64,000 nucleotides of DNA from Pseudomonadota bacterium (GTDB lineage Bacteria; Desulfobacterota; Binatia; Binatales; Binataceae): NCBI GenBank assembly GCA_021324855.1, contig JAJPIG010000018.1, forward strand, positions 124,001 through 188,000, given 5' to 3'. The position numbers and the translations under genes were made by a program. The notes beneath the pieces were generated by a model. The model worked only from the letters and a program-made list of their open reading frames with translations, was not told the origin of the DNA and did not search any database. Positions within the stretch are counted from its first letter, which is position 1, and each line of letters begins with the position of its first letter. Shown piece after piece: positions 1 through 8,543 of the stretch.

Positions 1-1
1 G

Positions 2-286
2 CCGATGACGCGGCAGGGGTTTTTCAAGGCGCTCAAGCAGTGGGCGCGCAATGATCGGCGCCTGGCATGGCTCAGTCCGCACACGCTGCGCCATTGCTTC
101 GCGACGCATCTGGTGGAAGGCGGCGCCGATCTGCGCGCGGTGCAGGAGATGCTCGGCCACAGCAACATCGCGACCACCCAGATCTATACGCATCTATCGA
201 AAAGTCATCTGCGCAAGGTGCATCGCACGTTTCATCCGCGCGCCACCCTCGCCAAAACTCGGCCGCAAATGGACCGGGAAATTTGA
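2..286 (+). CDS. Tyrosine recombinase XerC/XerD family, C-terminal part (5' end outside window)
   Basis: This is the catalytic end of a site-specific tyrosine recombinase of the type that resolves chromosome dimers. Numbering from the Met at base 5, the visible active-site residues are H26 and R29 in HTLRH, H52 in the [10 protein letters not shown] segment and the nucleophile Y61 in QIYTH. The N-terminal DNA-binding domain and the first catalytic Arg lie before base 1, so this is a partial gene rather than a broken one. Its TGA overlaps the start of the site-2 protease. Xer next to scpA/scpB suggests the housekeeping XerD-type enzyme, but phage or integron integrases share these motifs, so XerC versus XerD is not decided here. 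Confidence 0.88.
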   Translation, partial: PMTRQGFFKALKQWARNDRRLAWLSPHTLRHCFATHLVEGGADLRAVQEMLGHSNIATTQIYTHLSKSHLRKVHRTFHPRATLAKTRPQMDREI

Positions 287-930
287 ACACCGCCGTCGAG
301 TTCATCCGCGATGTGTCGATCTGGGCGGTTCCGACCGTCTTTGCGATCATCGCCCACGAAGTGATGCATGGCGTGGTCGCGCGCTGGCTCGGCGATGACA
401 CCGCGGAGCGCGCCGGCCGCCTGACGCTCAACCCGGTCTCCCACATCGATCCTTTCGGCACCATCATCCTGCCCGCGTTTCTACTGTTCCTGCGCCTGCC
501 GGTCTTCGGCTACGCCCGTCCGGTGCCGGTCAACTTTTCGCGCTTGCGCAACGGCCGCACCGGGATGATCGAGGTCGCCGCCGCCGGGCCGCTCACCAAC
601 TTCGCGCTTGCGATCGCCAGCGCGCTCGCGCTGCGTTTCGCGATGCCGATGCTGGCGGGGCCGGGCAACCATTCGATCTCGCTGCCGCTCGCCTACATGC
701 TGCACGCCTCGGTAATCATCAACGTGGTGCTGGCGGTGTTTAATCTCTTTCCGCTGCTGCCGCTCGACGGCGGCCGTGTAGTCGCGGGCCTGCTGCCGCT
801 GCCGGCAGCGCGGGTGTTTGCGCGTCTGGAGCCCTATGGATTTCTGATATTGTTGCTGCTGTTGTATACGAATTCGATCGACGTGGTGATTAATCCGGTG
901 ATCAGGGCCATCGCGCGGATGCTGTTGTGA
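283..930 (+). CDS. Site-2 protease family (M50) membrane metalloprotease
   Basis: An intramembrane zinc metalloprotease of about 215 residues, the usual size of the minimal bacterial S2P-like family. HEVMH at residues 25-29 is the zinc-binding HExxH motif inside the first membrane helix. LDGGR near residue 165 is the conserved second motif that supplies the third ligand. At least four hydrophobic segments are visible. I chose the TTG at 283, which overlaps the TGA of the recombinase and has GGGA just upstream. The frame stays open further 5', but that stretch is only a shadow of the recombinase gene. It is translationally coupled to its upstream neighbour, and scpA overlaps its own stop codon. 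The substrate is unknown. Confidence 0.88.
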   Translation: MNTAVEFIRDVSIWAVPTVFAIIAHEVMHGVVARWLGDDTAERAGRLTLNPVSHIDPFGTIILPAFLLFLRLPVFGYARPVPVNFSRLRNGRTGMIEVAAAGPLTNFALAIASALALRFAMPMLAGPGNHSISLPLAYMLHASVIINVVLAVFNLFPLLPLDGGRVVAGLLPLPAARVFARLEPYGFLILLLLLYTNSIDVVINPVIRAIARMLL

Positions 931-1721
931 GCGCGGGGACGAGCGTGCCGATGGACAAGCCCGAAGCGAGCGCGCCGCCGCGCTTTCATCTGCCGGTCTA
1001 CGAAGGGCCGCTCGATCTGCTGCTGCATCTAATCAAGCGCGCCGAGCTTGCGCCGGGCGACGTCACCGCCAGCATCATTACCGAGCAGTACCTGGAATAC
1101 CTCGAAGTGCTCGAAGCGTTGAATCTCGACATCGCCGGCGAGTACCTCGTGATGGCCTCGACGCTGCTGCTGATCAAGTCCTTTTCGATGCTCCCGCATC
1201 CGGCAGCCGACGACGCGGACGAGGCCGAAGAACTCAAGCGCGATCTGGTCGAACGCCTGCTCGAATATCAGCGCTATCGGGAAGCGGCGGCCAAGCTCGG
1301 CGAGCGGCCGCTGCTCGGCCGCGACGTCTTTGCCGGAGGCGGCGAGGCCATTGCGGAATCCGATCGCGTCGAGGCGCCGCTTAAGGTCTCGGTGTTCGAT
1401 CTCGTGCAGGCGATGGGCGCGGTGCTCAGGAAGATCGCCGACCGCCTTCCGCGCGATCTCGAACTGCGCGACATCCCGATCGCGCAATGTATCCCGCGTG
1501 TGCTCGAAGCGATCAGGCGGGGCGGGCGAATCGAGTTTGTTTCGTTGTTTGACGAACTTGCCGATCGGCCGCTGGTGATCGCGACCTTCATCGCCCTGCT
1601 CGAGCTGGTCCGGCAGCGCCGCGTGCGGGCCTTCCAGGAGGTGCGCTTCGGACCGATCTGGCTGGAGCGCGGCGAAATCGATTCAGAACCGGTTCAGATC
1701 GAGCAGCCGGCCGACGACTAG
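927..1721 (+). CDS. scpA: Segregation and condensation protein A
   Basis: This is the kleisin subunit of the bacterial SMC-ScpAB condensin, which compacts and segregates the chromosome. The N-terminal segment after about residue 20 (VYEGPLDLLLHLI) is the ScpA signature that contacts the SMC neck. The C-terminal winged helix (around EFVSLFDELADRPLVIATF) binds the SMC head. The length of about 264 residues is normal. The GTG start at 927 overlaps the TGA of the protease gene (GTGA); an in-frame ATG at 951 is a plausible alternative. scpB follows after 19 nt, so the two form an operon. SMC itself is not in the window. Confidence 0.95.
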   Translation: MSAGTSVPMDKPEASAPPRFHLPVYEGPLDLLLHLIKRAELAPGDVTASIITEQYLEYLEVLEALNLDIAGEYLVMASTLLLIKSFSMLPHPAADDADEAEELKRDLVERLLEYQRYREAAAKLGERPLLGRDVFAGGGEAIAESDRVEAPLKVSVFDLVQAMGAVLRKIADRLPRDLELRDIPIAQCIPRVLEAIRRGGRIEFVSLFDELADRPLVIATFIALLELVRQRRVRAFQEVRFGPIWLERGEIDSEPVQIEQPADD

Positions 1722-1740
1722 GATCGAGCAGACCGACGAG

Positions 1741-2421
1741 ATGGAAGAGGAACGGCTCAAGGCGATTCTCGAGAGCCTGCTGTTCGCGGCCGGCGAGACG
1801 CTGCCGGTCGCGCGGATGCAGGCGGTGCTCGAAAACGTGCCGCGCGACGAGATCAAGCAGGCGCTCGCGGACCTGACGCTCAGCTATGTCAACGGTTCGC
1901 GCGGGATCGTGCTCGAAGAAGTCGCCGGCGGCTACCAGCTTCGCACGCCGCGCGAACATTCGTACTACGTGCGCAAGCTGCTGGCGGCCAAGCCGCCGCG
2001 GCTCAGCCGTCCGTTGCTCGAGACGCTCGCAATCGTCGCCTATCGCCAGCCGATCACACGCCCCGAGATCGAGCAGTTGCGCGGCGTTGACAGCGGCGGC
2101 GTGATCGACACATTGCTCGAGCGCCGGCTGATTCGCGTCGCGGGCCGCAAGGACGCGCCCGGCCGCCCGATGGTCTACTCGACCACGCCCGAGTTCCTCG
2201 AAGTTTTCAGCCTGAAGGATCTTTCGAGCCTGCCCGACCTCGAGGAATTCCGCGCGCTCCAGCCGGCGGAAGAGGTCGCGGTGATTGAAGCCGTCGAAGG
2301 CGAAGCGGCCGAATCGCAGCCGGAGCCATCGGCGGAGCCACTAGATTCCGCACCAGCCGAGCCGGATGCGCCTGGCGCATCGGACCCCGCTCGCTCGGAC
2401 GACAGCTCCTCGCACGATTAA
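1741..2421 (+). CDS. scpB: Segregation and condensation protein B
   Basis: This is the dimeric winged-helix partner of ScpA in the SMC condensin complex. Two winged-helix domains are recognisable over roughly residues 1-165, including LLFAAGE near the N-terminus and the conserved TLAIVAYRQPITRPEIEQLRG segment. The region after about residue 178 is a low-complexity tail rich in Glu, Pro, Ala and Ser, probably disordered and variable between species. It directly follows scpA. No convincing intrinsic terminator follows: bases 2422-2516 are A-rich with only a weak 5-bp inverted repeat. Confidence 0.95.
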   Translation: MEEERLKAILESLLFAAGETLPVARMQAVLENVPRDEIKQALADLTLSYVNGSRGIVLEEVAGGYQLRTPREHSYYVRKLLAAKPPRLSRPLLETLAIVAYRQPITRPEIEQLRGVDSGGVIDTLLERRLIRVAGRKDAPGRPMVYSTTPEFLEVFSLKDLSSLPDLEEFRALQPAEEVAVIEAVEGEAAESQPEPSAEPLDSAPAEPDAPGASDPARSDDSSSHD

Positions 2422-2516
2422 CGTAATTGCAACGCCTTTGAGGGTGAAAAACCCGAAAAAAGTGAAAAAGGCGCGGCTGGTTTCCTGCCGCATCTGCTGG
2501 TATAAAGCAAATCAGG

Positions 2517-2729
2517 ATGGCCGCACTGCCAAATCGAGCAGCCAAGTGGGATTCTGATTGTTTGGTGCTTTCCGACACCGAGCTGCGGGAACTGCTTGAC
2601 TTGAACGCCCGTCAGTTGCTGGGAATCAGCGGCGCGGAATTTCTCCGTCTTCGGCGTTTGAAGCAGCCCTTGAAAAATCCCGCCTGGTCAGCCGTCGAAC
2701 CGATTGCCTGCTTGATCCATAACGACTGA
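2517..2729 (+). CDS. Small hypothetical protein, possible antitoxin-like partner of the next gene
   Basis: A 70-residue protein of unrecognised family. The stretch ARQLLGISGAEFLRLRRLKQP resembles the small HTH/AbrB-like segment of antitoxins and excisionases (LLGIS followed by a recognition-like helix), but the match is weak. It ends 3 nt before the next gene, the tight spacing typical of two-gene toxin-antitoxin cassettes. A TATAAA at 2501-2506 lies only 11 nt before the ATG, so the transcript may have almost no leader. The gene is more A/T-rich upstream than its neighbours. The function is not known; the antitoxin idea rests on size, order and spacing only. Confidence 0.5.
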   Translation: MAALPNRAAKWDSDCLVLSDTELRELLDLNARQLLGISGAEFLRLRRLKQPLKNPAWSAVEPIACLIHND

Positions 2730-2732
2730 ACG

Positions 2733-3308
2733 GTGCCCCTTCGGGCAGAATCTCCCGTCCTCGCGTTCCGGCAATTTCGGGACCCTCTCAATGGCCTGCT
2801 GCATCGAACAGTTACGCAGCGCCCGCTGGTCCTGATCGTTTCAAAATCTGAAGGTCACGAAGCCGCGCTCCATTTTCGCGATCCAAAGCTACCGATTCCA
2901 ACCGCCGTACCGGTCGGTCCTTGGTATCTAGCGCTCTCGCAGGTGGTCCGCGTAGACGAAGCCAAAAGCAATGATTTCGTGCTCTGGACGGTATCGTACC
3001 GGTACGCTATTCAGCACGACTCCTCCGCGACAACGGAGCCAATAATCCGGTACGAATTCGTTTCGACACATGTTGACCCTGAATTGAGTTATTGCCGAAA
3101 TCACGTCCATCTCCACCCGAAGTTCAACGGCGTGGTCGATGGAATAGCGCCCTCAGATCTGCATTTGCCGACCGGTTGGATCACGATCGAGAGCGTCCTT
3201 CGATTCCTCATAACGGAGATGCAAGTGCCGCCTCTTTCCGAAAACTGGCAGGATGTTTTGCGCGAAAGCGAAGAGCAGTTCGAAACGTGGACGGCGCGCG
3301 AAGTCTGA
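2733..3308 (+). CDS. Hypothetical protein, possible toxin-like partner
   Basis: A 191-residue soluble protein without signal peptide or membrane segment. The GTG start is 3 nt after the stop of the 70-residue gene, so co-translation is likely. The middle and C-terminal part show a pattern I associate with uncharacterised proteins encoded beside small antitoxin-like ORFs: RYEF, then a CRNHVHLHP stretch with paired His, then LHLPTGWITIESVLRFLI. The conserved-looking His cluster (HVHLH) could be catalytic or structural. No experimentally described family can be named with confidence. Codon use looks native but less GC-biased than the flanking genes, compatible with transfer. Confidence 0.55.
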   Translation: MPLRAESPVLAFRQFRDPLNGLLHRTVTQRPLVLIVSKSEGHEAALHFRDPKLPIPTAVPVGPWYLALSQVVRVDEAKSNDFVLWTVSYRYAIQHDSSATTEPIIRYEFVSTHVDPELSYCRNHVHLHPKFNGVVDGIAPSDLHLPTGWITIESVLRFLITEMQVPPLSENWQDVLRESEEQFETWTAREV

Positions 3309-3309
3309 C

Positions 3310-3789
3310 CTAGTACCGCGTGCCGTCCTTGTGCGTGAAGGCGCGTGACCATCGCATCGCGAGGTCCGCATCGGGATAGGTGACTTCGTCACCCGGCCTG
3401 CGATCGCCGACTTCGAGATAGACGGCCGGCGTGGTGCCGCGATTATGGAGATGATGCGCGTTCGGCTTCCCGGCCGGGAACCCCGCCGCCATCCCGGAGG
3501 TCAGCGTCTGCTCGCCATCGTCGGTAACCAGCGTCAACTCGCCCTCGAGCACGTAGATGAATTCATCTTCGAGCGAATGCCAGTGACGCAGCGCCGAGTA
3601 AGCACCGGGATCGAGCCGCGTCAGGTTGACGCCGAAATGTGTCAGTCCGAGCGCATCGCCGAGCACGCGGCGCGCCCGGCCGGCGACCATCGCCCTGAAC
3701 GGTTCGGGATATTGGGTAACGCCTTTTCGCTCCGGAACTGAAGCGGGATCGATCGCCGGGATAACCAACGGCTTGCGCACAGTCGCCAT
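3310..3789 (-). CDS. Cupin domain-containing protein
   Basis: A single-domain cupin of 159 residues. Cupin motif 1 is visible as H69-x-H71-x4-E76 followed by G83, and motif 2 as P105-x-G107 ending in H112; together these would bind one divalent metal. Proteins with this architecture are sugar isomerases, dioxygenases or sensory proteins, and the sequence alone does not say which. The ATG at 3789 has GAGGTG about 6 nt upstream. It is a single gene converging with the cassette on the plus strand; the two stop codons are almost adjacent. Confidence 0.85.
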   Translation of the reverse strand: MATVRKPLVIPAIDPASVPERKGVTQYPEPFRAMVAGRARRVLGDALGLTHFGVNLTRLDPGAYSALRHWHSLEDEFIYVLEGELTLVTDDGEQTLTSGMAAGFPAGKPNAHHLHNRGTTPAVYLEVGDRRPGDEVTYPDADLAMRWSRAFTHKDGTRY

Positions 3790-3900
3790 CTGGACACCTC
3801 GCGGGAATTTTTCCGGATCTTACGATTCAGCGGCGCATGCCGAAACCCGAGCCGCCAAGGTGCTGTCCGGTGGATAACTTTCCACATCGTACCCAGGCAA

Positions 3901-4052
3901 ATCGCTTCGCCCTTCGAGGCTCAGGGTAAACTCCGATCCCTTGTCGCCTCGCTGGCGCTCGGCCAACTCGGGATGACAAAAAAAGTCTGCTGATTGTCAT
4001 CCTGAACCGGCGAGCGAATGCGAGCCGTGCCGAAGGATCGCCGCGAAGCGAT
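3901..4052. repeat. Imperfect inverted repeat of about 150 bp with GTCATCC/GGATGAC core
   Basis: The element begins ATCGCTTCGC (3901-3910) and ends GCGAAGCGAT (4043-4052), exact reverse complements. Near the centre, GGATGACAA (3971-3979) and TTGTCATCC (3994-4002) form a perfect 9-bp inverted repeat around a 14-nt A-rich loop. Both arms read outward from GTCATCC through CGA/GAA-rich sequence containing GGATCG. It lies just downstream of dnaB and could act as its terminator. The GTCATCC...GAAGGATC vocabulary resembles intergenic repeats seen in many soil-bacterial genomes, but only one copy is present in this window. Confidence 0.6.
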
Positions 4053-4082
4053 TGATCTGAAATCTTTTACTGGGGCAGCGCG

Positions 4083-5462
4083 CTAGCCTTCGGCGCCTTC
4101 GAAGTAGTCGGCCTCGGGGGCGTAGTTCTCGAAGCGCGTGAACTGGCTCAGATAAGTGAGCCGCGCAGTATCGGTCGGGCCATTGCGTTGCTTGGCCACG
4201 ATCACCTCCGCGACGCCGGGCTCCTTGCTGTCGCGATGGTACATCTCGTCGCGATAAATAAACGCGATCACGTCCGCGTCCTGCTCGATCGCGCCCGACT
4301 CGCGGAGGTCGGCGAGCAGCGGGCGGCGATCGGGCCGCGTCTCGACCTGCCGGTTGAGCTGCGAGAGCGCGACCACGGGCACCTTCAGCTCCTTGGCGAG
4401 CGCCTTCAGCGAGCGCGAGATCTCGGCGATCTCCTTCTCGCGCGACTCGCCCGGGCGCGATGAGCGCATCAGCTGCATGTAATCGACGATAATCAGGCCG
4501 AGATTGTTGGCCCGCTCGCGCTTGAGGCGCCGGCACTTGGCCTTGAGCGTGATCGGCGTGAGGTCGGACGAGTCGTCGATAAAGATGTTCGCCTCGGCGA
4601 GCCGCGCCGCGGATTGCGCGAGCTTCGGAAAATCCTCGGCGCGGAGAAAGCCGGTGCGGGCGCGCGAGCTGTCGACCCGCGCCTCCGAGCATAGCATCCG
4701 GAGCACGAGCTGCTCCTTCGACATTTCGAGCGAGAAGAACGCGACGCCGACGCGCGGCCGCGCATCGAGCGCGGCGTGCGCCGCGATGTTCAGCGCCAGC
4801 GCCGTTTTGCCCATCGAGGGCCGCGCCGCGATGATGATCAGGTCGGAGGGCTGGAAGCCCGCCGTGATGCGATCGAGATCGAGGAAGCCGGTCGGCACGC
4901 CGGTCACTGCTTCGCGATTCTCGTAGAGCCGCTCGATGATCTTGAGCGACTCGCGCGTCAGCTCGTTCATCGAATGGAACGAGGGCCGGATGCGGCGTTC
5001 GGAAATTTCGAAGATGCGATGCTCGGCCGTGTCGAGAAACTCGTCGACGTTCGCGGGCGCATCGTAGGCGCTGCCCGCGATATCGGTCGCGATCGAGGCG
5101 AGGCTCCTGAGCACCGCCTTTTCGCGCACGATCCGTGCGTAGTGAGCGATGTTGGCGGCGGTCGGAACGCAGGCCGCAAGCTCAGCGATGTAGGCGGCGC
5201 CGCCAATGGTTTCGAGCACGCCTTTGCCGCGCAGCGCGTCGGTCAGGGTGATGGCGTCGACCGGCTGGTTGCGATCCGCCAGCTCGGCCATCGCGCGGAA
5301 GATCTCGCGGTGCGTTTCGCGGTAGAAATCGTCGCCGCTCAGGATTTCGAGCGCCTGGTTGATCGCCTCGTTGTCGAGCAGAATCGCGCCGAGCACCGAC
5401 TGCTCGGCTTCGAGGTTTTGCGGCGGAACCCGCCTTAGAATGTCCTGTGCCGCCGCCCCCAC
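4083..5462 (-). CDS. dnaB: Replicative DNA helicase DnaB
   Basis: The hexameric 5'-3' helicase that opens the replication fork and recruits primase. The N-terminal DnaB domain covers about residues 10-115. The RecA-like ATPase domain has Walker A ARPSMGKT (213-220), the catalytic FFSLEMS segment near 242-248 and Walker B IIVDYMQL with D327. The C-terminal part contains SQLNRQ and the arginine-finger region. At 459 residues it has normal length and no intein. The start is GTG at 5462, with GGAGGCGG upstream at suitable distance. It stands alone on the minus strand, with the rhomboid gene upstream in the same direction. Confidence 0.96.
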   Translation of the reverse strand: MGAAAQDILRRVPPQNLEAEQSVLGAILLDNEAINQALEILSGDDFYRETHREIFRAMAELADRNQPVDAITLTDALRGKGVLETIGGAAYIAELAACVPTAANIAHYARIVREKAVLRSLASIATDIAGSAYDAPANVDEFLDTAEHRIFEISERRIRPSFHSMNELTRESLKIIERLYENREAVTGVPTGFLDLDRITAGFQPSDLIIIAARPSMGKTALALNIAAHAALDARPRVGVAFFSLEMSKEQLVLRMLCSEARVDSSRARTGFLRAEDFPKLAQSAARLAEANIFIDDSSDLTPITLKAKCRRLKRERANNLGLIIVDYMQLMRSSRPGESREKEIAEISRSLKALAKELKVPVVALSQLNRQVETRPDRRPLLADLRESGAIEQDADVIAFIYRDEMYHRDSKEPGVAEVIVAKQRNGPTDTARLTYLSQFTRFENYAPEADYFEGAEG

Positions 5463-5584
5463 AACCAGACCGCCTCCACACCCAAGCTCGATGATGAGAC
5501 TTTCAAGTATCCGCGCCGCCGCGCATCCGGCAAGTGGCCGCGCTCACGCGAATCCCCAAAATCATCCAGAGATTCATCCACACG

Positions 5585-6280
5585 CTAGCGGGCCCGCGCG
5601 CGCGCCGGCGCATAGACGCGCGCCATCAGCGGACCCGTCATGATGCCGAACATGAAACCGCCGACATGCGGCGCCCACGCCAGACCCGCCGGTCCGCCGG
5701 CGAGCAGCCCGCCGTTCATCGCCATCATGGCCATCTGCTGCGCGAACCAGAGAATCAGGTAGACCACCGAGGGCACGTCGAAAAACTTGATCGTTACCAG
5801 CAGCGGCAGCATGGTTCTGAGCCGCGCGCGCGGAAACAGAATCAAGTGCGCGCCCAGCACGCCCGCGATTGCCCCGCTCGCGCCGACGATCGGCATGGTC
5901 GAGGCGGGCGAGACGTAGACTGCGATAAGCGCCGCGAAAACTCCCGAGAGCAGATAGAACAGCAGATAGCGCGCATGCCCGAGATAGTCTTCCAGCGCCG
6001 GTCCGAAGATCATCAGCACGTACATGTTGAGCAGCACGTGGAAGTAGCTGACGTGCAGGAACATCGAGGTGAAGATGGTGCCGAAAATCAGCAGGCCGGG
6101 GCCATTGGCGTCCGACAGCGGATGCAGAATCAGGTACGGAACCAGTCCGAGGTGATTCAAAAGCGCGACAAAATGGTTCGAGCAGACCTCGAGCGGAAAG
6201 ATCAGGAGATTCGAGACGACCAGAACGGTGTTGACGTCGGTGACGCGATTACGCGCGGCGTGGTCGTAGAGCGGGATCAT
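5585..6280 (-). CDS. Rhomboid family intramembrane serine protease
   Basis: A polytopic membrane serine protease of 231 residues with about six hydrophobic helices. The catalytic serine is S135 in GASGAIAG and the paired histidine is H205 in WAPHVGGFMFG. The rhomboid-typical HVSYFHVLLNM segment (residues 76-86) is the HxxxHxxxN motif. The substrate is not predictable. The N-terminus (MIPLYDHAARNR) is typical of this bacterial subfamily. It ends 122 nt upstream of dnaB and starts head-to-head with the hydrolase gene. Confidence 0.92.
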   Translation of the reverse strand: MIPLYDHAARNRVTDVNTVLVVSNLLIFPLEVCSNHFVALLNHLGLVPYLILHPLSDANGPGLLIFGTIFTSMFLHVSYFHVLLNMYVLMIFGPALEDYLGHARYLLFYLLSGVFAALIAVYVSPASTMPIVGASGAIAGVLGAHLILFPRARLRTMLPLLVTIKFFDVPSVVYLILWFAQQMAMMAMNGGLLAGGPAGLAWAPHVGGFMFGIMTGPLMARVYAPARARAR

Positions 6281-6378
6281 CGGACCGCCTCCATCGGGGG
6301 CCGGGCGCTTGAGACTCGGAAGGCGGTGTGCGAAAGGATCGGAAAGGTCCCAATCCTGCGCACAGGAGGCATCCGCGT

Positions 6379-7104
6379 ATGGAGATCATCAAGCAGGAGA
6401 TCGCGATCCCGACCGGCATCGAACAGATGCCGTGCCATCTCGCGCGGCCTGCGTCCGGCGGTCCCTACCCGGGGCTGGTGGTCGTAATGGAAGCGTTCGG
6501 CCTGAATGACAACATTAAACAACTTACCGATCGCTTTGCGGCCGAAGGCTTCGTCGCCATCGCGCCCAACCTGTTTTTCCGCTTCCCCGACAATGTGGTT
6601 CCCTACAGCGAGCTGCCGCGCGCGATCACCTTGGTTGGCAAGCTCAACGATGACCAGGTCGTGGCCGATATGAACGCCGCGGTCGCTTACCTGAAGACGC
6701 TCAAGGAGACCAAGCCGAACATCGGGACGACGGGCTTCTGCATGGGAGGCCGGATCGCGTTCCTCGCTGCCGCGCGCAACAACGAAATCCAAGCGACCGC
6801 GCCGTTTTACGGCGGCGGGATGACCTCGCCGCGCCCGGGCGGCGGTAAGGCACCCATCGAGTATGCCGGCAATTTGAGAGCGAAGGTGATGGCGTTTTTC
6901 GGCGGCAGGGATAGTTTCATCCCGCTTGCCGATGTCGACAAGTTCCGCGATGCGCTCAAGGGCGCGGGCAAGGATCCTGAAATCGTGCTCTACGCCGACG
7001 CCGAGCACGGGTTTATGTGCGACGAGCGTCCCTCGTACCATCCCGCGGCGGCCAAGGACGCGTGGGGCAAAGTAATCGCGTTCTTCAAGCGGCAACTCGG
7101 CTAG
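6379..7104 (+). CDS. Dienelactone hydrolase family protein
   Basis: An alpha/beta hydrolase of 241 residues in the dienelactone hydrolase family, whose characterised members hydrolyse dienelactone in chlorocatechol breakdown. The triad is visible as C121 in GFCMGGR, D178 in GGRDSFIP and H210 in DAEHGF. The start at 6379 is supported by a strong AGGAGG at 6364-6369; the open frame further upstream is not needed. No other chlorocatechol-pathway gene is next to it, so a different ester or lactone substrate is possible. Divergent from the rhomboid gene. Confidence 0.9.
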   Translation: MEIIKQEIAIPTGIEQMPCHLARPASGGPYPGLVVVMEAFGLNDNIKQLTDRFAAEGFVAIAPNLFFRFPDNVVPYSELPRAITLVGKLNDDQVVADMNAAVAYLKTLKETKPNIGTTGFCMGGRIAFLAAARNNEIQATAPFYGGGMTSPRPGGGKAPIEYAGNLRAKVMAFFGGRDSFIPLADVDKFRDALKGAGKDPEIVLYADAEHGFMCDERPSYHPAAAKDAWGKVIAFFKRQLG

Positions 7105-7185
7105 CTCCACCACACCACCTCATCCAGCGCAGGCGGATGTTCGATAATGCCCGCCTGCGCGATGGCCCTTGAGAGGGCCGCAACT

Positions 7186-7875
7186 CTAACCGGCCCAGGA
7201 ATTTCCCCAGCGATCGCGGAACGCCACTTCGCCGAGCGGTCGGCGCTTTATCGGCCCGAACTTGTCCAGCGGCCAGCCGACCGGCATCAGGGCGTATGTA
7301 TAAGCATCGGCGGGCAAACCGAGCGCCGCCTTCATCGCACCTTCATGATAGGTGTGAATCGTCGTCAGCACCGTGCCCAGCCCGAGCGCGCGGCAAGCGA
7401 GGATCAGATTCTGGATGGCCGGGTAGATACTGGCGCCCGACGTTCGCCAGAAGCGCGCGATTTCATCCTCGCGCGAGAGCGGCGAATGGCGCGAGCCAGG
7501 CGCGCCGAGTTTGAGCGCCGCAACAATCAAAACCGGTGCGTCCGCCATGTGCTCGAACAAATAGCTCGACGACTTCTTCATTAGCTCGTACTGGCGATCG
7601 CCGAGATGGGCGGGCTTGGCGCGCTCGGCGTACTCGGCCTGAACCACGCGCGATGATTCGCGATAGATCTCACCGATCCGCGCGCGCACCGCTGGATCCT
7701 TGACTACGACGAAAATCCAGTTTTGTCCGCCACTCGCCGACGGCCCTCGCACGGCCGTATCGAGCACGCGTGTGATCAACTCATCGGGGACCGGATCGGG
7801 CCGAAAACGCCTGAGCGCCCGCGCCGAATGAGTCGCCTCGAAAAGCCCGATTTGCACGGATGCCACGTCATCCAT
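7186..7875 (-). CDS. Nitroreductase family protein
   Basis: An FMN-dependent oxidoreductase of 229 residues. The N-terminal RALRRFRPDPVP segment and RGPSASGGQNWIFVVV (residues about 43-58) bind the FMN phosphate and ring. The GTVLTTIH...GLPADAYTYALMPVGWP region is the C-terminal part of the fold. Members reduce nitro groups, quinones or enones with NAD(P)H; the true substrate is not clear. It is followed by the VOC gene, which starts 574 nt further upstream in the same direction, so the two could be co-transcribed (VOC first). Confidence 0.88.
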   Translation of the reverse strand: MDDVASVQIGLFEATHSARALRRFRPDPVPDELITRVLDTAVRGPSASGGQNWIFVVVKDPAVRARIGEIYRESSRVVQAEYAERAKPAHLGDRQYELMKKSSSYLFEHMADAPVLIVAALKLGAPGSRHSPLSREDEIARFWRTSGASIYPAIQNLILACRALGLGTVLTTIHTYHEGAMKAALGLPADAYTYALMPVGWPLDKFGPIKRRPLGEVAFRDRWGNSWAG

Positions 7876-7914
7876 CCCGCTGGTCGTGCTGATGACGCCG
7901 GACGGCCGCAGCCG

Positions 7915-8460
7915 CTACTTGCCTGCCGTCCCGTCGAGAATCTTGAACCACTCTCCCTGCTGCGGATTATCGCCGAACATGACGTTGGTAGCCGACCGGT
8001 CGCGCATCACCTTGTCTTCCTCGCCGAGCTCGCGCATCGTAACGCAATACTCGAGCAGCATACCGTTGGGATCGCGAAAATAGATCGACTTGGCCCACTC
8101 GTGATCGGCAACCCCGGTCACGGCGACGCCCTTTTCCAGAAGCTGCGCGCGTTTGCGCTCGAGCTCCTCGACGGAATCGACCCAAAACGCGAAATGATAG
8201 AAGTAGTTCGGCAGATGCTGCGCGCTGTTCATGTCGGTCGAAAACTCCGCCGGCACGCCCGGCACCTTCTGCGGACACATGAATGAGATATAGCTGCCGT
8301 CGCCGGTGTCGAAGAAGACGTGCTTAATGAGGCCGCCCTGGCGCGGCGTCATCAGGTCGCACCAGGCGATCTTCCATCCCATCTTGTTGGTGTAGAAGTC
8401 GATCGTCCGATCGATGTCGAGCGAAACCAGCCCGAGATGATGAACGCCTGTCCGCTTCAT
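7915..8460 (-). CDS. VOC family protein (glyoxalase / extradiol dioxygenase fold)
   Basis: A vicinal-oxygen-chelate protein of 181 residues with two beta-alpha-beta-beta-beta modules. A metal triad can be read as H8 (HHLGL), H89 (YFYHFAF) and E137 (GMLLEYC), the arrangement used by extradiol ring-cleavage dioxygenases and glyoxalases. The sequence IYFRDPNGMLLEY is the standard VOC C-terminal signature. It could cleave an aromatic diol, which would suit the dioxygenase genes elsewhere in the window, but it is not next to them. It ends 39 nt before the nitroreductase start. Confidence 0.88.
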   Translation of the reverse strand: MKRTGVHHLGLVSLDIDRTIDFYTNKMGWKIAWCDLMTPRQGGLIKHVFFDTGDGSYISFMCPQKVPGVPAEFSTDMNSAQHLPNYFYHFAFWVDSVEELERKRAQLLEKGVAVTGVADHEWAKSIYFRDPNGMLLEYCVTMRELGEEDKVMRDRSATNVMFGDNPQQGEWFKILDGTAGK

Positions 8461-8543
8461 AGGAGTAACCTCCGTGCCTGACGATCAGATGACGCGATCT
8501 CTAGCACGATTCTGATCCGGTCCAAAGCAGATGCGCGCGCGGG

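Noticed and set aside
5534-6487. Long plus-strand ORF of 317 codons
   Set aside because: It is antisense to the rhomboid gene and the 5' end of the hydrolase, rich in Arg/His/Asp/Gln, with no family resemblance. High GC makes such open antisense frames common.
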